From the NCBI GenBank assembly GCA_015680685.1, contig MNCI01027012.1, positions 1 through 64,000 on the forward strand: a DNA stretch of 64,000 nt. The letters run 5' to 3'. The notes beneath the pieces were generated by a model that was given only the letters and a program-made list of their open reading frames with translations, made no database searches and was not told the origin of the DNA. Positions within the stretch are counted from its first letter, which is position 1. Each line of letters starts with the position of its first letter. This DNA comes from Gnetum montanum. Lineage: Eukaryota > Streptophyta > Gnetopsida > Gnetales > Gnetaceae. Shown here in pieces: positions 47,401 through 59,319 of this stretch. Position numbers and translations under genes: made by a program.

Positions 47401-48169
47401 CCAACACTCACTTAATTAATCAAGAGCTAAAACACACTCATACACTCTTCACATGTTCTCTCTTAACATATCATGACATCTTATGATATACAAGCATGAA
47501 ACACAATCCATATTAATTAACTAAGTAAGACAAAAACTCTAAGAAACCGTTCTCAAGCTCAACATGAAGATCCTCTATTTTTTCTCATCTTTTTTTCACC
47601 TTTTCTTAGCTATTTCCAAACTTGGAATCATAATTTCCAAATTTTTCCTACCTATTTAGGTCATGTCTAGTCTTTCTAAGATTTCTCACTAAGAAACATG
47701 CAATTATATGGAAACATTATTCCTAGTGATCAAACCATCCAATAGCTACAGTGCAATTTAAATACTTTTTCCAACTTATCAAACCATTCAATAGCTGCAG
47801 TGGAATCTTTCTCACTGATGAACATGGGAGGTTCTAACTTATGAAATTATTTCATAAGTTTCTACTATCACTAAATTTACTATTAAAGTTTGGAATATGC
47901 AAACAACATTCTATCTACTATTAAAAGAACTATAATAGATGTCAATAGATCTCAACTTAAGGAACCATAACTTCATGTTAGGAGGAGGATTGTTATTGAC
48001 TAGATTTCCAAACTCAGGCTCTACTTCCTTGACATGGAAGTTTGGATCATCATTAAGAGTCGATGTAGAATTTAAGGGTCCTACACATGCATTCTTGCTA
48101 GATCTACAGAATCTAATCTTTTCCTTGACACACAAACCATAAATTAATAGGAACTCCTAGAAAAATATA
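44414..48169 (-). pseudogene. pol remnants of element C (RT, integrase)
   Basis: Decayed coding sequence on the minus strand. RT: about 46870-46600, with FSLIDLKSRYHQVWIHKKDV and YGYYELLIMSFELNNA, as in chromovirus RT. Integrase: about 45620-45090, with LAYQQVKIEHQQLG (end of the zinc-binding domain), MNFITSLP (first catalytic region), STYHPYLDG and LVEFTYNNKYQ. This resembles the Tekay/Del-type chromoviruses. A chromodomain could not be verified. Between about 47050 and 48169, where gag should be, I see no gag sequence, so the element may be internally deleted. All frames carry many stops. Confidence 0.7.
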
Positions 48170-48182
48170 TTTTCTAATACCA
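48170..48182 (-). promoter_or_regulatory. Primer-binding site of element C
   Basis: The minus strand reads TGGTATTAGAAAA three bases after the LTR end ...TGTTACA. It is a decayed TGGTATCAGAG-type site complementary to initiator tRNA-Met. Confidence 0.6.
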
Positions 48183-48185
48183 ACT

Positions 48186-51100
48186 TGTAACACTATTCCT
48201 ACCTAACCTAAGTAAATATGAAATTACATCGGCCTATCCCATAAGATCCCTAGTCATGGAAATGCTAAAGATACATGATGAAAAAGAGCTCCACCACTAG
48301 AGCATGAAAAAAAATGAATATACTAAATTGAAATGAGAGAATGATAAAAAATCACTAAAAAGATCACATGAGTCATGACCTCACATTAAAAGGGAAATGA
48401 AATCTCATATATAAAAGAAATTAAAAGTACTATAAGTAAAGATACAATATGGAAAATAAATAATCGATACAAGCATATGAAACATCTAGTAACCATGCAC
48501 AAGCACTATAAGTAATTTCATGTGATAGTATAAACATAAACAAAAGATAATAGAATAAACATGATATGAATAGAATATAATATCATCTACTTTAAAAATA
48601 AAATATCAATAAAAGATATGTATACAAGTACATAATATTCCAAAGTATGTATAAGCAAGATAAATGGTTAATATAAAATTTCATGGCATAAATGAGAGAT
48701 AATAAGATAATCGTGATATAGTCAAAATAAGATATTATCCAATGTAATCATCTAACTATATGTATATTAAAATCCATTAATATACATGATTAATGGAAAA
48801 GCATCTAATATGATCAAACACATAACTACTAGAAACTTTATAGTCATAAACCTACCATTAGGGATCCCCTAGCAAGATATATATCTAACACCCAACCAAC
48901 ATATAAATATTCATGATCAAGATAACATATAAACTATAACCAACCATATCTAGCATTTAATAAGATATAATATAATCTAACTGCCAATGATAGAGTGTAA
49001 CTTTAGCTACCATATCCCATCATAAAATCAAGAGTCTAATTCATGAATAATCATCAAGTCTAAAATCAATATTAATTCTTCTTAGTCTAAGAAAACATAG
49101 AACATAATCATAAATACTTTATGCATCATCAACTCTTCTAGCCCTATCAAAACCTGAAATATAAATATAAGATAGTATAAGAAAGTGAGATCCTTGGCAT
49201 ATTCCTTGATGGGACCAAGAGTAAGAATCTTAGATCGTGGACTCATGTAAGGGGATACTTTGACCTACAATAACACTAGTCATCTTGCAATCCATACATG
49301 CAAGTAATTAGTCAAACATACATCTCATACAAAGATCAAAAACATGGAATAAAGATAGATCTCACCATCATCCTACATGATCAAGGAGACTAGCATGCAC
49401 CACTCTTAGGTTGAGATGTGTACTCAATCCATATCACAAATATAGAAAACTAAATCATGACCATTATACTTAATTATTAGTTTTAGCAATGATGGCACTC
49501 CAACCACTAGTAATTCAATCTAGTATTAGAGGTATTAAACATCCCTTTAATTCTTTAGAGGTATATGGAAACCAAATAGATTGAATATAGTCTCTCTTCT
49601 ACAGGATGAAGTCCATAGAAAAAGATACATTTGATGCATTATGGAGCTTAGTCAATAATACTCTTGGGTATCCATCAATAGCTAGCCACTCAAATAGGTG
49701 CTAGTTCTATCAAAAATAGTAAATAATCATGAAATGAGATAAATTCTTGAATTATATACATAATTAGTAATTCATCAAAATATAAACAAATCTAGTGGTA
49801 ATAGAACGAAGTCATTCTTATTATACTATTGAAGCCAACATTTGGAAAGTCAAAATTAACCCAACTAAAGTACCAAAAGTATAAAATTTTTTAAAACATC
49901 AATTTTCATTACCTAGTGTCTAAAACTAAAATTCTACCAATACAAACATGGCCATTGTGACTCTACATACATCAAGAACCACAAAAGTTATGATCTACCT
50001 CCACAAGTTGCTTTGTGACCTAAAACATCACTCAATATGGACGTTACAACTTGTAGGAAAAAGCTGCAACATATACTAGGGCTTGTGACATAAGTTAAGA
50101 ACTCCAAAGATACCAAGGAAAACTATAGAATATTATATACTTAAGAGAGATCATTACTAACTAGTTTCACCAGTTTTCAAGTTACCCAAATGACTACTAC
50201 ATTAGCTACATGGAAGTACAATGCATAAATGCATCCTACTAGAACCAATATTAGGAAATCAAATCTACTAATAATCCACAAAAACACTAGAAATATAGCA
50301 ACTAATAAATATACAACTAAACAAAAAAAATTAAATATATTTATCACCAAAATAATCCATACCTAGCATTAAATCAAGAATATAAAACAAATCAATTAAG
50401 CTTCATATCGCTATATAGGAAAAAATACTGATAATTTCATATAATAAATTATTTGATAGCAATGTAAAAATAGATCACTACCCAAATTCTAGAGCTATAA
50501 CAAAATGAGTTATCTGATCAAAATTACAAAAACAAATACATAATAATCTACACATATTATGATGAGAAAAAAGAACCATGGTCTACCAAACAAATGTTGC
50601 TAAGCAATGAGAAGATCTAGATCTAAATAAAATAATATAGCAAGGATTCAAAATAATCATGCATAAAAGTTTTAGTATAAATGAGAAATAGCATAAAACA
50701 ATCATATGTATTGTAAAAATATTTAAGAATTAGCACTAAAGGAAAGAAGTCAAAGAAACTCACCTACTAAATGTTGAAATGAACTGACTAAGATGATCAT
50801 ACATCATAAACTCTACTACACATATCAATCAACAACAATATGCACATAGCTAAGGCAATTGCTAATGTATCAAAATCTAGGTTATATACTTAAAAACTAA
50901 TAAACAAGACTTGCTATCCTAATCTAAGGCTTTTTCCTAAAATAACTAAAATAATTAGAAAAAGCTAGAAATATGGATTTCTAGGTTTACATATCTTAAA
51001 TAAGAAAATCAAAAACTTTCTAACTCACTAACCCATGCTAAAAATACAGAAAAGGTGACTAACTTAATAAATCACAAAATTACCAATTCCTAATCTATTA

Positions 51101-51827
51101 TCCATCTTATGCCAAATCTAACGTAAATATAATGTAACTTAATAATAATATTCACTCAATAATAATAATACACACTAATCCTAACTATCCATGTAACCAC
51201 TATCTCAAAAATAACAACTCTAATAAATAAAATCTAATTAAACAATATAATATATGAACAAACATATCCTACCTACATATAAAAGATGCTAAGCATAAAA
51301 ATATAATAATTTGAACTATTAACTATCGCTAATGTACAAAACATAAAATATAATTAAATATATTATTAACAAGAAAATAATAACTAATAGAACATCGAAA
51401 CTAGTCTAAGTTATTAATACAGTGTCAAATATAACCAAGCATAGCATAATAAAGTATAATTACATGACAAATGAGCATACATCAAGTACCCATCAAAGTA
51501 ATACCTCCAAGCCATAGCCACATCCATGGTAACTCTCACTCATCCAACTAGGTTAGTGCATAGGCATAATAAATGTATCATAGAGCATGAATAATGTTAA
51601 AGCTTAAATAACCTATCATTCTAGCATAGTGGTCCAACCAATACTAAGAAAATAAAGAAGCATGAGCATACCATCATGCTAAAGCACAAGCACATAAATC
51701 ATATCAAAGTACTTATACAAACCATCTATAAGTACATCCACATAACCATAAGGAAGATGAAGCATAAAATGATGAAACTGAGATAAATTAATACTAATCT
51801 AAAAAGTATCAAAATATGGATGTTGCA
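48186..51827 (-). repeat. 5' LTR of element C
   Basis: A 3,642-bp LTR, unusually long, with TG...CA ends on the minus strand (TGCAACATCC ... GTGTTACA). It is AT-rich, has no gene, and shows TTGTGAC/GTCACAA-type inverted motifs around 49970-50090. It is the uninterrupted partner of the split 3' LTR. Confidence 0.75.
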
Positions 51828-51849
51828 TCATCCTTGGCAACGATGCTAA

Positions 51850-52715
51850 TGATGAGTGGCTAATTATACCCTACACCCAATCATACCATTGATAAATGTT
51901 ACAAGAGATTATATCTTAATCTAGGGATGAGACTACCAGAGTATCTAGATAGTTAAACATGAGACTATGAGTTGCTATCTTCCCACTTAGACTAGTAGTG
52001 ATCCTAGCATGTATGGATTAGTCTAAATCAAGGCATATGGTTATGATATTATTCAACATATTAGTCTAAAGTGAGGCATATGGATTAGTAAAAATATAGA
52101 AACTAAATCTAGGCTAGGGAAATTAGTGTCTAACTCTCAACTTTTCATACACATCTTAAACTCACATATCCACTATTTGGATTACCAAGTATTATGCTAC
52201 ATGATGAACCAAGCAATAACACTATTAGGATTACCAAGTATTATGCTACATGATGAACCAAGAAATAAAACTATTAGGATTACCAAGTGAATACATGTTT
52301 ATGCTTGAAATAAGTTTTACCTATTCTACCAATGATTAATATGCATTGAAATGTAAACATTAACTAATTGCATAAAAATTAAATGACAATTGAAGTAAAT
52401 TTAAACTAAGTTTTAGTGCTGCAATGAATAGGAATCAATCTCAATCTTATTGCTAGTCATGAATTGTGTCCATGTACATTGCCATTTGAATAAAACATCA
52501 TACAATTAACTCAAATTCATACTATAGGTACTCACTAACTATTTTAAGATACAAATACAAAGTGTTAGAGTTTCAAATGGGCTACTTAATACAATAGTAC
52601 CATAAATATAGTAGGTAAACCATTTTTATAGGCATTTATTGCAATTATGATATTGTAGCCTAGCCGATGAAATCATAGATGTGATATCATAGCTAAACCA
52701 TGTAATTTTTATTAA
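51850..52715. repeat. Isolated LTR of the TGATGAG family
   Basis: It starts TGATGAGTGGCTAATTATACC and runs, with similarity to the palindrome arms (for example ATTACCAAGTGAATACATG), to about 52715. No internal coding region is attached, so it is probably a solo or truncated LTR. It sits 22 bp outside the 5' LTR of element C. It contains an internal duplication of about 57 bp (52172-52285, ATTACCAAGTATTATGCTAC repeated). Confidence 0.6.
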
Positions 52716-54050
52716 TTCCAAAATAAGGTCTATGCTAGCATTTCCCTAACAAAATATCATCTTACCCTTAAGCTTTTTGATAGACAACATATAATTTTTT
52801 ATTAATTGGTTAGTTAAACTTTTATCAAATGGTTATCTANTATTACCTTGGAACTTATGATAGAATCGATTACACAAAAGTTAACATCTTCTGCATACAA
52901 CATTAAATCTCTTTTGTTAGCAAAATATGTTTCTCTACAATTAGTTTTTGTAAAGAATATTCTAATTACTCCCAACTTCTTCTATCGATGTTGAAATGTA
53001 TGCTTCTTTTATTGATGCTAAAATTTTTTTTATTTCTCATAATATAGACCAACATGTTGTCAAGAAAAAATTTGTGATGCTTTCTTATAGTAGTATTATT
53101 AACATTAGGTACATTCGTTTGCTCTTTTTAATGATGTATATGAGTCATTCATCCCTAATCTTAAATGACAATATTTGCTAATTTAAATTTTTAGTTACTT
53201 TTCTAATAATCAAACTTTTACTTTACAACTCAATGATGTGATACAATAGCGTGGTGTAGCATGCCCTACATATAGGATCATTCATACATAAGCATGTAGT
53301 GTTGATCATTTGTAAGTGAACTTTAGATTTTAATATTCAATTTGAAGAATATTCTAAAGGTCTATGTTTTTTCAAGCTATTTAATCTTTCATTAATTTTT
53401 TAAAAGGTTAAGTACCAAATTCTTAGTATTCTTAGCCTCATTAGGCATATGAAATCTCTTATCATACCATTTGATTATCATGGAAGTGTCTTTAAATTAA
53501 TATTATTAATTACATAAAGGAATTAGTATTGTAAGCACATGGGAAGACTTACGTTCAACGAATTAAATATTATAATCTTCCTCATTTTTACAACTCTTGT
53601 CATCATGAAAAATATTTATTTAATCAATGACTTTTCTTGCTCCAAAATAATGTTGAAAAAATTAATATGCTAACATTGAAGATACAAAAAAATAATTAAA
53701 GTTGTGGATATGAAAAATCAAAATAATATCAATGATAATAATAATCAAATGATAGTAAAGAAACCAAGGAAAATAGAAGCTTTTTCAAACATTTTTACTT
53801 GTACTAAAAGAAGTATTAATCAATCCAATTAGATAATTCATAACGCAAATGTGTCCTCATCAAGTAAGATTAATGTTAATTCAAAGATCATAACTAATGT
53901 TAACAAATACCTTATAGCTAATGGTAAAGAAAGAATGTCTATAACTTTTCTTAGTAGCTCATAATTACTATAATGCTAGGAAATGTATATCCATGACCAT
54001 CATTAATCATGCTTATGTGTCCCTTGGTCCCATCCCTAGGATGGAACCCA
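52716..54050 (+). pseudogene. Possible LINE ORF1 remnant
   Basis: Broken plus-strand coding traces. Around 53545-53640 the translation reads VQRIKYYNLPHFYNSC followed by HHEKY, which resembles the conserved YENLPxFCxxC...GH segment before the zinc knuckle of plant LINE ORF1 proteins. The upstream frame 52996-53181 is open but unrecognised. Base 52840 is N. I hold this weakly. Confidence 0.3.
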
Positions 54051-55027
54051 GAAAAACCTGGTTATATAATACAAAAAATGTTTTCAATCTCAAAATAATA
54101 AGTAGAATACTAATATGTTCTAAGAATAATAAATAAGAAGTTAAATGTTTAAGTTTTATTTCTTCCAAATATTTACTATCATTTTATAAATATACTTAGA
54201 ATTTTTTAGAAAAGCTCTAACATGCATGATGATGTATGAATGTTCACCATGCATGATGCTACACATCAATTATGAGCCACTAAGGAAGACTATAGTCTCT
54301 TCCATGTTTTTATATACTAAATGGAAAATTAATGATCATACATAATATATACCACCATTTTTCTAAAAATATGTGTATCTTACTTTACTACAAATGTTGG
54401 TATTTTATCATAGCTTTCTATTGTTACCTCAAATCATTTTGTTATTTTAAGTTCAAGCACTAATGTTGAAAGTGATGTAAATGTTTTTAAGGTTGGGATC
54501 ATTCTCCTTAATAATAATTAATTTTCATCTTTTGATTTTAAAATATGCCTATAAGGATGTACACTTGAATAGGTTTCTACAAAATAGAAAAATATTTTAT
54601 TCACATTGTCTTTGGTATTATCTACTTAGTGTTTAGCATGTGGTCTACACTTTGAATAAGGTAAAAATATAGGGGAGGTTTTAGACCCCAAAAATGAATA
54701 ATAACTTTTACAAAATTCAAAGTAAAATAGCTAAACAAAGAGAGAGTATAAAGAGAAAAACCCAACATTTTTAAGGATATCTTTTCCAGTTTTCATCTTT
54801 ACAACTAATCCTCAAATATCTCACCTCTAAGGTAGGAAAAGGATCAAGCCTTGTTCTTTTTTAGAAGCACTCTTATGGGTTCACTTCTTATTAAATGGAT
54901 TCTTATAAAAAGAATAAGAAAACTCTTTTTAAATACAAAATAAAGCTTCAATTAGAAAAAATGAATAAATAATAAGAAAAGCTAAAAGCTTCCTATCCTT
55001 GAACCTCCAAAATGAAAAAAATTAATA
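54051..55027. other. AT-rich interval, no gene identified
   Basis: I see no recognisable coding sequence or repeat. The interval lies between oppositely oriented LINE traces. Confidence 0.4.
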
Positions 55028-58000
55028 CTACAAGAAATAGATTAATTGTTCAATTTTTACTAGAAGCTTTTTTTGCTGGAAGTTATAACTAAAAAGTAAC
55101 ATCTTTGAGAATCTAATATTTGACTCTTGAAGAAAGGTGATAGTTATGCTTTTACTAGTGAAACCCAACCCAACTGTCCACCAAAGTTTCCAAATAGAAT
55201 AGATAACAAGAGGTTGAAGACACTTCCAAATGCAAGGAAAGAAAGTAGGAAAAAGAAGTTTATCACCAAAAATGATATTATAAATTCTTAGTTGAAATTT
55301 TTCTATAAATTCTAGACATCCATTTCCACACATAATGTGTAATAAAACACTTTTAAAAAACATGATAATATAAGTCTTCACTTTAATAAAGAGAACATTG
55401 AGGAGAAATAATTTCCATATGTTAAACGAAAGTTTTGATAAGAAGATCTTGATGAATAACATATCATAAAAAATAAAAAAATTTCAAAATTTATGAATCC
55501 TCCATATATCTTCCATTATTTTATCTAAAAGTACAATCATAATTTATTTTTCTAGCCCTAATTGATTTTGGTATGAATAAAATCATTCTTGTTAATAATC
55601 TTGTATGCAACTTTAGAGTTAAAAGAACAACTCGATCTACCATCCTTCCAAAAAAAATATTTGGAAAAGCTTGATGCAAAGTATTATCAAATTTAAATAA
55701 ATATTTAAGGCTAGAAATAAATTTTTTTTTAAAAAAAATTCTCTTTATATGCAAATCATGGAGGCTAGATGCCTTCTTTCATGTAATTCATCTATCGTGC
55801 ATATTGGTGTGGAAACACCTCTTCTAATTCTTTTTACATTTCTATAGGTGATATTTTTAGGTTTTAGGCATTGTGAAGATGTCTTGGAGGCTAAGAGGAC
55901 GTTTTGGGCAAGAACTATAAGGAGGCAAGAAACATCCCACATGTCTAGGAGATGTCTCTACTAAGAGCTAGCTTATGACAAGAGACATCTCACATATGAA
56001 GGAGACATTTTAGCTTATAGGGAGACATCTCATCTTGCTTGGACACATCTTAGGAAAGATGTTCTAACTTACAAGAGACATCTCAATTTTTTTAGGGATG
56101 TCTCATGCAGCCAAGAAATGTCTCAACCAAATGTTGGGTTTTCCAAGGAGACATCTATCCAAGCCTAGAGATGACTTGTACAATTAGGGAAACTTCTAAG
56201 TTGGTAGTTTCAAGTTAGGATATAGTAAAGATAATATGAGAAAGGATAAAAATAGCTTGTAATCTTTAAGTTGATCATGGAAAAATTTTTCTAGGGTTCT
56301 TGTCTTGGATTTTAATAAATATTGCATGGGTTTCATGTTTTTGACATAAGATGACATGAAGAGTGGCAAGAGAGCATAGTTGTGAGAGACTACATGAGTT
56401 GATGTGCATCTTTGTGGTTAATTATGGATGTTTCCCTTTATGTATGTTGTGTATGCTTGTGTTTGGATCTCAGTCCTATCTTTTGAGAGAGATATCATTT
56501 GGTTATGAATTGAATTAAGGACATTCATTGTGTGGTTGTAGAGCCTCATGCTCTGCAATATCATTTAGTGTGAGTGATTTTGTAATGATTATGGATGGTG
56601 GAATCACCATTTTGTAATACCTTTTATATTAATTAAAGGTAGCTAGTTTTCTTATTTTCTAACCAATTAAATTATATTTCTTAACATTTTGATATAGTGA
56701 GATTGAAATATTTAACACAAATGGAGTGACCTTACTTCACATATGTAGATAGGAAACTGTAGTGATACTAAATTTACTTCAAGTAGCACACAATCTAGAT
56801 GAATTAGTATCCCAAGCTCATTCAATAAAAGGAAGCTAACATGTGCTAATTTTCTTAAGAATATTTTCTAAAACTAGGGACCACCACTTGGATTGATGAC
56901 AAGATACTTATTTATCAAGTCATAAGATGTATGTTCAAGTTTTGGCATAGCCACTCAAAAGAAGTTATATTTTTGCTCATTTACCATTCTCCTAAAATCC
57001 AACCTTGGTAACATGAACATTGAACATTTGGATGACAATCCTTTTTTTATATCTTTTAAAATTTTAATATGGTTGTAATTCCAATATTTATTAAGCTTGC
57101 ATATTAGCTTCCAAATTTGTTTACGAACTAGAGAAATAGAAATAGAAATGGTCTAAGGAAAAAGAAGACAATGAAGAAAATTATCATAAGACAAGCTATT
57201 ATCATTTTTAGGCTTTTCTTGCATAAGTCTATTTCTTAAAAGGAGCATCCAAACATCATCTTTATCAATGCACTTTGCAATCCATTTTTCTTAATACTAG
57301 CACAAATATCCCAAACAACTTTAGAAAATCTATTTCTATGTTACTTAGAAGATCAAGAAAACTAACAAATAATATGCCCAATTCTATTATAAGATATGTT
57401 TAAAGGTACCCAAAAACTAGAGTAATGAACATGAGTAGATTGAAGCTTCTACTTAATAACTAAAACTTTGCTAGCAAGGGAAATCTTTTTTTCTTTCTAT
57501 TTATCAAACTTATTTTCAATTTTATCAACCACATAATTCCCCAAATTATTTAGATTAGGATCAAAAGAAAGGGCCATTTTAACATTTTAAAGAGAAAATA
57601 TATTTTCAAGATTTTCTAAAGCTTGAGAATAACTTACTCATCAATATTGTGATTACAAGAAATACTAGATTTTTACCAAATGATACAAGAGCTTGATAAC
57701 ATGTAATATTCCTTCACTCTAGCTAATAAAGTATTAATATGTTGTAAAGAAGTGTTAATCATTGTAAAAAATATCATCTACAAAGTGCATGTTAAGTGTT
57801 TGCACACCTTGATCATCAATTGAAATTTCCTTAATAATATTCCTCTACAAATCATAATGCAAATTATGTGAAAGAAATTTTGCAATAATAATAAAAAAGT
57901 ACAAAGTAAGAGGATAAACTTCAAAAACTAATTGATGAAAAGAAAAGGTGAAACTAAATCCAAAATTTGTAGCAACATAGACATTACCACTATTAAGCAA

Positions 58001-58140
58001 GGTATATATAAGATAAATAAAATAATCACCAAATCCTAGTTTACAAAGACAATCAATAATGAAATTTCTTTTAGTCTTGTCATAAGCTTTAGCATATTCT
58101 AACATAATAAAAGCAATGTTCTAGTTAGTATCAGAAGCCC
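55028..58140 (-). pseudogene. Decayed LINE (non-LTR retrotransposon) reverse transcriptase
   Basis: At 58105-57845 the minus strand encodes LEYAKAYDKTKRNFIIDCL, CKLGFGDYFIYLIYTLL and LTLYFFIIIAKFL, matching LINE RT (AKAYDxxxW...LxxxGFGxxFIxxI...LSPxLFII). The Pro-Leu-Ser motif and the YADD box are degraded or missing. At 55462-55028 an open stretch with IYSIWKLWWTVGLGF may be the C-terminal region. The two pieces are separated by a non-LINE stretch (about 55760-56680), probably a later insertion. Intact LINE RT copies element RNA at a nicked target site. Confidence 0.55.
55760..56680. repeat. Probable insertion with GAGACATCTC/GAGATGTCTC array
   Basis: It interrupts the LINE remnant. Between about 55920 and 56165 the ten-base motif GAGACATCTC or its reverse complement GAGATGTCTC (or one-off variants) recurs about nine to ten times in both orientations. 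Downstream is an AATAAATATTG-type AT-rich part. This looks like the U3 part of an unidentified LTR. I could not find its exact ends. Confidence 0.5.
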
Positions 58141-58143
58141 AAT

Positions 58144-59088
58144 TGATGAGTGGTGAGTAGACCCTATGCCCAAATATAAAAAATCACTAAGCATTCACAT
58201 GTGATCCAGTCAAATTTCATGGACTTATAGCCTTCTAAGTACACTGGTCTCTAGGAAGTGAAACTAACTATTGCAATCATTATCTTGCTAATTACACTTA
58301 TGAAATGCAAAGGTATGGTTATGTGCAACTAAGGCATATGATTTTTATCATTTGTTGTGTTTTGTATTCTAAGTCACTTAAGAATAAAGAATAAGAAATA
58401 AAGATATTTGATTACTAATTTAATCTAACGAGCTAACATTTAATTGATCCTAACATAAGCATCCCTTCTCACTTTTCGTACAAATCCTAAACACATTTAA
58501 TGCTACTGCATTACCAAATGTTAAGTGGTACTAGGATTACCAAGCACCAAGCATATGCTCGAAGTGGTTCTACTTATGTCCTTAATTAATCAATATTTAA
58601 TTTATCTTAGTCTAGCTTAGTTTAGCTTAATTACTTTAGTTACTTAAAGCATCAAAGGAAATTGCTTAAAATATGAAATGCATAAAAGAAATAATTAATC
58701 TATTTCCAAGTGTTGCAAGGTTTATCAAAAAGCTCACTTTTATTGTCACACACACTATCATGCTTAGGTAAAATAGTTCTTGAATAAAGATATGTACACT
58801 CTTTGACTTCTAATATGGGCACTTAGGAAAATATTCTAGCTTTCAAGTGGAAAAACTACTAGATTTTCGCTACAACTATGATATTTATTGTCGTAAATGC
58901 GGCTAATGAGAATGTATTTATAGATGAAATATGGAGCCTTGTAGATGGATACATGTCAATGGGTCAAACCCTATATCGATAAGATCCCATTGACAACATC
59001 CTATCGACGAGGTTATGTGAATGGCATCTTGTCGATGGGGTCGCATTGATGGAATCCCATCGACATGGCCAACCACGATGCTTCATCA
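58144..59088 (-). repeat. LTR of an element D relative (element E)
   Basis: 945 bp, starting TGATGAGTGGTGAGTAG and ending CTTCATCA. It is similar to the LTRs of D. A TATA box (CTATAAATACATTC on the minus strand, about 58914-58927) is present. Between 58970 and 59075 short motifs TCGATGGG and CCCATCGA alternate. The next bases (59089-59320) match the 3' internal end of D. Confidence 0.75.
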
Positions 59089-59319
59089 TATCCCCACAAC
59101 TAAATGAAAACTCATCCTAAAGCTATTTACAAAATTTGGAAAGGTATGGGATTATTGACACATGAAACAAACACACAAACTACCCAATAAAAACTAAGTG
59201 CCCAAAGCATACGATTTTACAATGATTACAAAATTTTAGTGTTCAAGATGATAAAATTGAACACCAGGATAAAACTAACAAATAAAATTCATCAGATGAT
59301 GTGAAGACATTGGATAAGA
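59089..59319 (-). other. 3' internal end of element E
   Basis: It matches the region right of D's 3' LTR (33776-34000): CCCCACAACTAAATGAAAAC and TATGGGATTATTGAC are shared. It ends where the coiled-coil gene begins. Confidence 0.6.

Larger units (their letters stand above)
30055..51827 (-). mobile_element. Chromovirus-like Ty3/gypsy element C with nested insertions
   Basis: Minus-strand element with long LTRs. 5' LTR: 48186-51827. Internal part: 44414-48185, with primer-binding site and polypurine tract at its ends. 3' LTR: 44413 leftwards, split into 44132-44413, 42136-42407 and about 30055-32972 by a palindromic insertion (42408-44131) and by element D (32973-42135). The pieces align in order with the intact 5' LTR: for example 30841-31010 with 49321-49490, 42361-42400 with 51490-51530, and 44145-44413 with 51540-51827. 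The last about 435 bp of the LTR are not recognisable at the left end. Confidence 0.75.
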
